From Chloroflexota bacterium (GTDB lineage: Bacteria; Chloroflexota; UBA6077): a DNA stretch of 5,494 nucleotides. Of this stretch, positions 1-5,494 are shown piece after piece (position 1 is the first letter of the stretch; each line of letters begins with the position of its first letter). Made by a program: the position numbers and the translations under genes. The notes beneath the pieces are model-generated. The model worked only from the letters and a program-made list of their open reading frames with translations. It did no database searches and was not told the origin of the DNA. The stretch is taken from contig JAJYNT010000070.1 in assembly GCA_021786215.1 (NCBI GenBank), positions 1 to 5,494 on the forward strand, in the 5' to 3' direction.

Positions 1-1110
1 ATCGCCCCGGAACTGCCTTCAGCCGACCGCTCGTCCGGGAGCTTCCGACTGTATCAGATGCTGAAGCTTTGGCTACAGGCGGGCCACGCTGTAACGCTCA
101 TCGCGCGTGCCGGGATGGGGCCAATCGATCCACGACCCTACATCCAGCAGCTGCAGCAATTGGGCGTCCAGGTCTTTCCTTTCGATCCCGAGAAGTTACT
201 ACTCAAGGCCAACACTCGTGTGAATGCTCCGAGGATCGATCTCTCTGAACTGCTCCGAGAACTCTCACCCGCAGTAGCCTACCTGTATTTCTATGAGCTG
301 GCGGACCAGTATATCGACGAGATTCGTCGACTGTCCCCCGAGACGAGGATAGTGGTCGACTCGGTTGATCTGCACTTCCTTAGAGAAGAAAGGCTGGCGC
401 AGCTTTCGCGGGATCCAGAACTGCTACGACAAGCAGCAAGGACCAGACACGCCGAACTAGCGGTCTACCAGCGGGCCGATCTGATCATAACGGTGACCGA
501 AGCAGACAGAAGAGGATTGCTGCAAGCACTTCCTGGGCTGAACGTGGGTGTAGTCCCGAACATTCATCCTATTCCTGACCATGTCAACCCCCTCGCGGCG
601 AGAAAGGACCTACTATTCATAGGTGGATTCCTGCATAGACCCAATGTGGATGCGATCCACTTCTTCTGCAACGAGATCTGGCCGCAGGTAGCTTCTCGAC
701 TCCCCGAAGCGAAGTTCTACATAGTCGGAGACCGCCCGCCTCAGTCCATTCTGGATCTAGCGAGCGACCGCATTATCGTGACAGGCTATGTGCCAGACAC
801 TGCACCCTATCTGCAAGAGTGCAGAGTCTCGGTAGCACCTCTAAGATACGGTGCAGGGATGAAGGGGAAAGTGGGTGAGGCTCTCGCAGCTGGGCTACCT
901 GTGGTAGCTAGCAGCATAGCCACTGAAGGTATGGGGCTGCGTTCCGGCCAAGAGATCCTCGTGGCAGACGATGCACACGAGTTTGCCGAGGCTATCGTAA
1001 GGGTATACGAGAATGATGAATTGTGGACACGCCTGTCCAAAGGTGGAAGAGCGGCAGTCGCTGCTCGATACTCGCCCGAAGCTGTCGCGATCCGGCTAGA
1101 GGAAACCATG
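1..1110 (+). other. Domain 1: GT4-type (GT-B fold) glycosyltransferase module
   Basis: Residues 1-370. The N-terminal Rossmann half opens with PSADRSSGSFR (residues 6-16), the typical first loop of this subfamily, so only about one beta strand is missing upstream. The motif VDSVDLHFLREER (119-131) is characteristic of GT4 modules often fused to GT2 modules. The C-terminal donor-binding half starts at LLFIGGFLHRPNVDA (204-218) and continues through VTGYVPD (260-266). It reaches the donor site at YGAGMKGKVGEALAAGLPVVAS (283-304, interrupted by no gap). E293 matches the second glutamate of the GT4 EX7E motif, but the first position is A285, as in the GAG-x-K subgroup. Catalytic activity is plausible. 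Codon use here is the most AT-rich of the window, with nine AGA and five ATA codons. The donor sugar cannot be assigned. Confidence 0.9.
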
Positions 1111-4100
1111 TTTCCTGAGCCACCGACGCCACTTACCCTCAGCGCGCGGGAATCAGCGGCTGCCCCTGCGGTCAGCATAGTGATCCCCACTTTCAATAAC
1201 CTGCAGCTTACGCAGCAGTGCCTCGCGGCCGTCCGTGAGAACAGCTCTGACGTTTCCTATGAGATAGTCCTGGTCGATAATGGATCGCAGGATGGCACGC
1301 CCGCTTTCATTCGCCAGGAGCAGGCAGCCGGCCGAGTGAAAGCTCTGTTCAACTCTGACAACCTCAGATTCTCCAAGGCGTGCAACCAGGGAGCCAGCGC
1401 GGCCAGGGGACGCCATCTGTTGTTTCTGAACAATGACACCATCCCCCAAACAGGCTGGCTGGCCAGCCTTGTCAAGATGGCCGACGGCGATCCTGAGCTC
1501 GGCATCCTCGGCAGCAAGCTCCTGTATCGCGATGGCACCGTGCAGCATGCCGGGATCGTGGTGGGTCTTAAGGACGACGATCCTTACCCATACCACATAT
1601 ATGTTGGTCAACCCGCGAATGCCCCTTACGTCAACAAGGCCCGGGAATTTCAGATGGTTACCGGGGCTTGCATGCTCGTGCGCCGCGAACTCTTTGAGCA
1701 GATGGGAGGCTTCGACGAGACCTACAATAACGGCCACGAGGACCTCGACCTGTGCCTCAGAGTCAGGCAAGCGGGAAGCAAGGTACTCTATTGCCCCGAG
1801 AGTGTGGTTACTCACCTTGAGTCGCGCACCAAAATGACCATCGGCATGGACAACTTCCACTATCGCAAAGGGGTGGACAACGAGGAGGGTCGAGGCCGGA
1901 AGCGATTCCTGGAGAAGTGGCGTCACGTTCTACAGATCGACAACGAAAACTACTATCGCGAGGACGGGGTAACGCTGCGCGCTCCCGTGACCAGCCCCGA
2001 AGAGAGTTTGAACAACCTCCACGTTCTTTTCACCATGTACGGTTGGGCCGACGAGGGAGGAGGAACCATTCTGCCTCGCCAGATAGCGCGGGCCCTGGTT
2101 CAACGGGGCCACAGGGTGTCAGTGGTGTACACGGCCGCGCAAAAGCGTCCTGACAAGCCCGCCTACTACCTGGAGGAAGGCGAGGAGGATGGAGTACGGC
2201 TCTTCGCCATCTACAATCGCCCGGCCATCTTTTACGACTACGATCACCCGGATAGGGAGATCGATGACCCGGAAATGCGACGGATCGTAGCCAGGTTGGT
2301 TGCCGATCTCAGGCCAGACATCGTCCACTATCACAGCTTCCTGAACGTCTCCATGCGAGTGGCTGAAGAGATAAGGTCGGCCGGCATTCCCAGCGCCTAT
2401 ACGTCGCACAATTACTGGCCCATCTGCCCACGGGTATATCTGTTTCGAGATGACTTGACCCTCTGCCAAGGTCCATCCGCTGATGGCAGCAAGTGCGGTG
2501 CCTGCCTGGGCCAAATGAGCCAGATAGATGCCTACTCACGAAGAGCGGCGGAGGGCCAACGACTTCTGAACACCTTGGTCGATCGGCATCTCGCCGTTTC
2601 AACCCGGGTTCGCGACCTGTTTGCTCGAAATGGTCACGATCCCGCCAGGATTCGCGTGCTTCAGCAACAGCCTGAAACCGTGAACAGCATTTGGACCCAG
2701 GTGGGACGCGATAGGAAGCCAGAAACCAGGCTGAACCGGCCACTGAGAGTAGGTTTCATAGGAAGCGTTCTCCCTCAGAAGGGAATCCACGTCCTTGTTC
2801 ATGCCCTTCAGGCGTTGCAGCCTGGCCAGGTCGAAGGACACGTCTACGGAAACGGGCCTGAGCGTTACATCAACACGTTGCGACAGATGGACCGCAAAAC
2901 GCTGGTCCATTTCCACGGTGGCTACGATCTGAGGCAGTTGCCGTCCATGCTCAGCCAGGTTGATGTGATCGTGACCCCTTCTGTTTGGGAGGATTGCGCC
3001 CCCCTGGTGGTAGCGGAAGCCCTGGCAGCTAGAGTACCTGTCGTAGGCAGTCGGATCGGAGGCATCACAGACTTCATCCAGGATGGGACTAATGGAATGC
3101 TCTTCGACCCGCAAGACGCGTCGGGACTGGCCAGCGCCCTGTACCAGTTCATCAAAGATCCCACGCTCTTGGGTCGTCTGCAGCGAAACATCCAACCCCC
3201 CAAGGGCTTCGCTGGGTACCTCGACGAACTCGAAAGGCACTACCGAGAGGTAATCGCCGAGCATGAAGAGAACAGAGCCATGTCCGTCGTTCGCGCTAAG
3301 GCGGATGCTCCCTTGGCCATCGCCTGGGAAGGCTCCCAGTTCGTTCACCACTCCCTCGCGCTCGTCAATCGCGAGCTGTGTCTGCAATTGGTCGACGCCG
3401 GACAGGAGCTATCGCTCATCCCGTACGAGCCGGATCAGTTCAGCCCGGCATCCGATCCGCGCTACTCGAAGCTCACGGCTCGGCTTCGAGCCCCGCTCTC
3501 CCGGCCGGCCGACGTCCACGTCCGGCATCAGTGGCCGCCCAAGTTCGAGCCACCGAAAGAGGGCCACTGGGTGATGATCCAGCCCTGGGAGTTCGGTAGC
3601 ATGCCGGCCGAGTGGATCGAACGGATGAAGGCCCAGGTGGACGAGGTGTGGGTGCCCAGTTCCTGGGTCCGCCAATGCTACGTCGACAGCGGGATGCCGG
3701 CCGACCGTGTGCAGGTGGTGCCGAACGGCGTGGACACCGAGCGCTTCAGCCCCGACGTCCCCCCCATGAAGCTGAACACCCGGAAGCGTTTCAAGTTCCT
3801 GTTCGTGGGCGGCACCATCCACAGGAAAGGACCGGACGTACTGCTCGACGCTTACGTCAACAGTTTCACCGCCGAGGACGACGTCTGCCTGGTGATCAAG
3901 GATATGGGCGGCAACAGCTTCTACCAGGGTCAGACCGCCGCCAAAACCATCCGAGCCCTCCAGGCTCAGCCCAACTCACCCGAGATCCTCTATCTCACCG
4001 ACGACGTGCCGGACAGCGAGCTACCGGGGCTGTACACGGCGTGCGACTGCCTGGTCCACCCCTACCGGGGCGAGGGCTTCGGACTGCCGATCGCGGAGGC

Positions 4101-5494
4101 GATGGCCTGCGGTCTGCCGGTGATCGTCACGGGCGCCGGCGCGAGCCTCGACTTCTGCGATGAGACGACCTCCTACCCGATCCCCGCGGAGAAGCAATAC
4201 CTTCCCGAGCAGCGGATCGGGCACTGGAAAACGGTTGGCCGTCCCTACATGTACGAGCCCGACGCGGCCCACCTCCGCCATCTGATGCGGCGAGTGTTCG
4301 AGAATCAAGACGAGGCGCGCGCCGTAGGCTCACGGGCACGCATACGAATCGTGGAGCGTTTCACCTGGCGACATGCGGCGGAGCGAGCGCTGGAGCGAAT
4401 GCGCGAGCTTCGCACCAGGCCGATCGTTCGCTTCCAGCAACAGGTGGGCAAGTCGCTCTCGGCGGTGGTCGCCCCTCAATTGGTGGACAGCCAGCAGTTC
4501 TGGAGCTCCCTGCGCGACAGCGTCTCGGCCCCTGCCAGCATCGTGGTGGCGACTTCGCCCGTCTCATCCACGAGCCCCACGGTCGACAGGGCAGTGCCTT
4601 CGAACTGGAGTGTCGAGTCGTCCGACTCATCTCCCGTCTCGATGCTCAACCAGCTGCTCCAGGCGCCGGGCGACGACCCAGTCCTGCTGCTGTCCGGGGA
4701 CCTGGTCTTCACGCCGGGCTGGCTGGAGACGATGCTGGCGGTTTTCGAGCGGTCCCCGCAAACGGCCATCGTCGGCCCGGTGTCCAACCAGGCGCCCAAG
4801 CCGCAGCGGGTCACCGCCAGGTACCAGGGCACGGGCAAGGAGTTGCGCCGGTTCGCGCACAGACGCGCCGAACAGCATGCCGGCCAGACAGCCGAGAGTG
4901 ATTACCTCGGCGGCTTCTGCCTCGCCTTCAATCGGAAGCTGTGCCGCGCCGCCGGCGCGCTGCGCGAGGAGCTGGATCTCCCATTGGCGCTGTGGGACTA
5001 CTTCTCCAGGGTCCGCCAGTCGGGCTACAGCCTCGCCGTGGCCCTGGACAGCTACGTGCACCACGAGAAGCTGGCCATGGAGGAGGGCGCCGAGTTCGAG
5101 GGCTTTGCCGCCACCGAAGAGGAGATGGACCAGGCCCTCGCGGAAGGCCAGTCCGCGCTGGAGCGCGGGGATCTGGAGGCAGCCATCCAGAAGTATCGCA
5201 ACGCGATAGAGCAGTTCCCAGAGCTCGCGGCCGCTTACGTCGGGCTGGCAACCGCGCTCACAGCCCTCGACAGGGTAGAGGAGGCACTGCCGGCCCTGCG
5301 TCGGGCCGTGGAGCTGGCACCGGACTCCGCCGCGCTCCAGAACCAGCTGGGCGTCGCCCTTTTCCGAACGGGCAATCCCGACGGGGCGGAGGCCGCCTTC
5401 ACGCGTGCCAGGGAGCTGAGTCCCGATGACCCGCATCTGCTGCTCAACCTGGTGGATCTCTACCGAAGCGGGGAGCAGTACGTGGAGGCCTCCG
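1..5494 (+). CDS. Giant multidomain glycosyltransferase (GT4-GT2-GT4-GT4-degenerate GT2-TPR), partial at both ends
   Basis: Frame +1 has no stop over 1831 codons, and the translation is recognisable protein homology throughout. In order it carries a GT4 module (1-370), a GT2 module (390-640), a second GT4 (671-1085), a third GT4 (1104-1467), a degenerate GT2-like module (1512-1690) and TPR repeats (1709 to the edge). The family chemistry is transfer of sugars from nucleotide-sugar donors to an acceptor glycan. The acceptor and the sugars are unknown. No signal peptide or membrane helix is visible, so a cytoplasmic enzyme is inferred, probably building a surface polysaccharide or glycoprotein glycan. 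The start is upstream: homology already begins at residue 1, before the first in-frame ATG at base 58. The stop is downstream, inside or after the TPR region. Codon use shifts to much higher GC3 after about base 3300. The single-frame call is near certain; the biological role is inference. Confidence 0.97.
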   Translation, partial: MAPELPSADRSSGSFRLYQMLKLWLQAGHAVTLIARAGMGPIDPRPYIQQLQQLGVQVFPFDPEKLLLKANTRVNAPRIDLSELLRELSPAVAYLYFYELADQYIDEIRRLSPETRIVVDSVDLHFLREERLAQLSRDPELLRQAARTRHAELAVYQRADLIITVTEADRRGLLQALPGLNVGVVPNIHPIPDHVNPLAARKDLLFIGGFLHRPNVDAIHFFCNEIWPQVASRLPEAKFYIVGDRPPQSILDLASDRIIVTGYVPDTAPYLQECRVSVAPLRYGAGMKGKVGEALAAGLPVVASSIATEGMGLRSGQEILVADDAHEFAEAIVRVYENDELWTRLSKGGRAAVAARYSPEAVAIRLEETMFPEPPTPLTLSARESAAAPAVSIVIPTFNNLQLTQQCLAAVRENSSDVSYEIVLVDNGSQDGTPAFIRQEQAAGRVKALFNSDNLRFSKACNQGASAARGRHLLFLNNDTIPQTGWLASLVKMADGDPELGILGSKLLYRDGTVQHAGIVVGLKDDDPYPYHIYVGQPANAPYVNKAREFQMVTGACMLVRRELFEQMGGFDETYNNGHEDLDLCLRVRQAGSKVLYCPESVVTHLESRTKMTIGMDNFHYRKGVDNEEGRGRKRFLEKWRHVLQIDNENYYREDGVTLRAPVTSPEESLNNLHVLFTMYGWADEGGGTILPRQIARALVQRGHRVSVVYTAAQKRPDKPAYYLEEGEEDGVRLFAIYNRPAIFYDYDHPDREIDDPEMRRIVARLVADLRPDIVHYHSFLNVSMRVAEEIRSAGIPSAYTSHNYWPICPRVYLFRDDLTLCQGPSADGSKCGACLGQMSQIDAYSRRAAEGQRLLNTLVDRHLAVSTRVRDLFARNGHDPARIRVLQQQPETVNSIWTQVGRDRKPETRLNRPLRVGFIGSVLPQKGIHVLVHALQALQPGQVEGHVYGNGPERYINTLRQMDRKTLVHFHGGYDLRQLPSMLSQVDVIVTPSVWEDCAPLVVAEALAARVPVVGSRIGGITDFIQDGTNGMLFDPQDASGLASALYQFIKDPTLLGRLQRNIQPPKGFAGYLDELERHYREVIAEHEENRAMSVVRAKADAPLAIAWEGSQFVHHSLALVNRELCLQLVDAGQELSLIPYEPDQFSPASDPRYSKLTARLRAPLSRPADVHVRHQWPPKFEPPKEGHWVMIQPWEFGSMPAEWIERMKAQVDEVWVPSSWVRQCYVDSGMPADRVQVVPNGVDTERFSPDVPPMKLNTRKRFKFLFVGGTIHRKGPDVLLDAYVNSFTAEDDVCLVIKDMGGNSFYQGQTAAKTIRALQAQPNSPEILYLTDDVPDSELPGLYTACDCLVHPYRGEGFGLPIAEAMACGLPVIVTGAGASLDFCDETTSYPIPAEKQYLPEQRIGHWKTVGRPYMYEPDAAHLRHLMRRVFENQDEARAVGSRARIRIVERFTWRHAAERALERMRELRTRPIVRFQQQVGKSLSAVVAPQLVDSQQFWSSLRDSVSAPASIVVATSPVSSTSPTVDRAVPSNWSVESSDSSPVSMLNQLLQAPGDDPVLLLSGDLVFTPGWLETMLAVFERSPQTAIVGPVSNQAPKPQRVTARYQGTGKELRRFAHRRAEQHAGQTAESDYLGGFCLAFNRKLCRAAGALREELDLPLALWDYFSRVRQSGYSLAVALDSYVHHEKLAMEEGAEFEGFAATEEEMDQALAEGQSALERGDLEAAIQKYRNAIEQFPELAAAYVGLATALTALDRVEEALPALRRAVELAPDSAALQNQLGVALFRTGNPDGAEAAFTRARELSPDDPHLLLNLVDLYRSGEQYVEAS
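1168..1920 (+). other. Domain 2: GT2-type (GT-A fold) glycosyltransferase module, motifs intact
   Basis: Residues 390-640. It begins with the canonical first strand VSIVIPTFNN (391-400), followed by the nucleotide-binding EIVLVDNGSQDGT (421-433). Next come CNQGA (461-465) and the metal-binding DxD equivalent LNNDT (476-480). The acceptor-side signature GGFDETYNNGHEDLDLCLR (569-587) holds the acidic pair E580-D581, the expected catalytic base region, and H605 follows in VVTHLES. This is the arrangement of rhamnosyltransferase-like and related inverting GT2 enzymes that extend polysaccharides. All key residues are present, so this module is probably active. A 30-residue charged linker (about 641-670) joins it to the next module. 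Which sugar it transfers is unknown. Confidence 0.93.
2011..3255 (+). other. Domain 3: second GT4-type glycosyltransferase module with cysteine cluster
   Basis: Residues 671-1085. The N-terminal half has NNLHVLFTMYGWADEGGG (671-688) as first strand and glycine-rich loop, then DIVHYHSF (773-780) and SHNYWPICPR (802-811). Four cysteines at 809, 822, 832 and 835 follow the pattern C-x12-C-x9-C-x2-C, a known variation in GT4 proteins whose middle loop resembles a small metal site. The C-terminal half begins with LRVGFIGSVLPQKGIHVLV (915-933), where K927 is the usual phosphate-contacting lysine. It contains TPSVWEDCAPLVVAEALA (992-1009). The EX7E pair appears as D998 and E1006, an aspartate in the first position with an extra glutamate at 997. 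The rest of the donor site, PVVGSRIGGITDFI (1013-1026), is intact. An active enzyme is likely. Donor and acceptor are unknown. Confidence 0.92.
3310..4401 (+). other. Domain 4: third GT4-type glycosyltransferase module, intact EX7E
   Basis: Residues 1104-1467. It starts at LAIAWEGSQFVHHSLALVNR (1105-1124), the N-terminal signature of a GT4 subfamily often followed by TPR repeats. Conserved blocks follow: VHVRHQWPP (1172-1180), IQPWEFGSMP (1193-1202), VDEVWVPSSWVR (1213-1224) and VVPNGVDTERF (1239-1249). The donor half opens at FKFLFVGGTIHRKGPDVLLD (1264-1283). HPYRGEGFGLPIAEAMACG (1353-1371) carries the complete EX7E pair E1358 and E1366. PVIVTGAGASLDFC (1373-1386) completes the donor pocket. 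Of the three GT4 modules this one has the most canonical active site. From here on codon use is strongly GC-ending, unlike modules 1-3, which suggests a separate origin. Activity is likely; specificity is unknown. Confidence 0.94.
4534..5070 (+). other. Domain 5: degenerate GT2-like module, probably non-catalytic
   Basis: Residues 1512-1690 resemble the back half of a GT2 domain: LNQLLQAPGDDPVLLLSGD (1549-1567), TPGWLETMLAVFERSPQ (1571-1587), IVGPVSN (1590-1596), YLGGFCLAFNRK (1635-1646) and SRVRQSGY (1669-1676), ending with VHH (1686-1688). Compared with the intact GT2 module here, the span from the first strand to the N-Q motif is about 38 residues instead of 71, and no DNGS nucleotide-binding motif is present. 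The NND metal site has become SGD (1565-1567). Aligning on the shared R-V-R-Q segment puts A1663-L1664 where the catalytic E-D pair should be, while D1666 and H1688 are retained. The missing front is replaced by a Ser/Pro/Thr-rich stretch (about 1507-1547). A structural or acceptor-binding role is inferred; activity would be surprising. Confidence 0.82.
5125..5494 (+). other. Domain 6: TPR repeats, at least three full units plus a partial one
   Basis: Residues 1709-1742, 1743-1776 and 1777-1810 are three consecutive 34-residue units, and a fourth starts at 1811 and is cut by the window edge. Typical TPR positions are visible: A-x-x-x-Y/L in helix A (AAAYVGLATAL; AALQNQLGVAL), a glycine or aspartate at the turn (RGDLEAAI; LDRVEEAL; TGNPDGAE), and F/L-P or L-x-P closing each unit (IEQFPE; VELAPD; RELSPD). 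TPRs form a superhelical groove for protein or peptide binding. In a glycosyltransferase they may recruit a partner enzyme, acceptor protein or another copy of the enzyme. The array probably continues downstream, so the number of units is unknown. This identification is secure; the partner is not known. Confidence 0.95.

Noticed and set aside
58..60. First in-frame ATG as the start codon
   Set aside because: Residues 1-19 upstream of it already match the expected N-terminal loop of the GT4 module, so the true start lies before the window.
1153..1926. Long minus-strand open frame of 257 codons, and similar ones at 2599-3387 and 4627-5436
   Set aside because: They lie antisense to well-conserved glycosyltransferase and TPR coding sequence in frame +1, and their translations show no recognisable domain. 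Long antisense open frames are expected opposite GC-rich genes.
3280..3282. Internal ATG (residue 1094) as start of a separate gene for modules 4-6
   Set aside because: It sits in the linker at the compositional break, which made it attractive, but there is no stop in the frame upstream and only a weak purine-rich stretch before it. Internal initiation cannot be excluded, but read-through is the simplest reading.
4534..5070. Calling domain 5 a frameshifted or broken GT2 gene
   Set aside because: The frame stays open with the same GC-rich codon use, and conserved blocks lie on both sides at the expected spacing, so the loss of motifs is not from a frameshift.
4373..5209. Plus-strand open frame of 278 codons in another frame
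   Set aside because: It is Arg/Ser/Pro-rich shadow translation of the domain 4 end and degenerate GT2 region; frame +1 has clear homology over the same bases.
1..5494. Promoters, terminators, tRNA, CRISPR, insertion sequences, inverted or direct DNA repeats
   Set aside because: Coding sequence fills the window, and I saw no convincing long DNA repeat, transposase sequence or hairpin with a T-run. The TPR repetition is at protein level only.

Overview
The window is a single coding sequence. Reading frame +1 is open from base 1 to base 5494: 1831 complete codons with no stop, running off both ends. I translated the whole frame and it gives one continuous, very large multidomain glycosyltransferase. 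There is no intergenic DNA, RNA gene, promoter, terminator, mobile element or CRISPR array. Neither the start codon nor the stop codon is inside the window. Residue numbers below count from base 1, so residue n begins at base 3n-2.

Layout of the protein: (1) residues 1-370, a GT4-type (GT-B fold) glycosyltransferase missing only its extreme N-terminus; (2) residues 390-640, a GT2-type (GT-A fold) glycosyltransferase with its main motifs intact; (3) residues 671-1085, a second GT4 module with a four-cysteine cluster; (4) residues 1104-1467, a third GT4 module with an intact EX7E motif; (5) residues 1512-1690, a GT2-like module that has lost its nucleotide-binding front half and its catalytic acidic pair; (6) residues 1709-1831, at least three 34-residue TPR units continuing past the window. 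No membrane-spanning segment or signal peptide is visible, so the protein is probably cytoplasmic. Four plausible catalytic sites in one chain suggest ordered transfer of several sugars onto one acceptor, such as a surface polysaccharide, S-layer glycan or other glycoconjugate. The substrate cannot be read from the sequence.

Base composition changes along the gene. The first module has many AT-ending and rare-type codons (ATA, AGA, CTA), modules 2-3 are intermediate, and from about base 3300 the third position is almost always G or C. This points to a mosaic or fusion gene, or less likely an assembly join.

The organism is a bacterium of moderately high GC. Giant GT fusions with TPR tails are known in phyla such as Chloroflexota, Actinomycetota, Myxococcota and Cyanobacteriota. 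I lean towards Chloroflexota, but this is only an impression. Expected neighbours outside the window would be other polysaccharide biosynthesis and export genes; none can be seen here.
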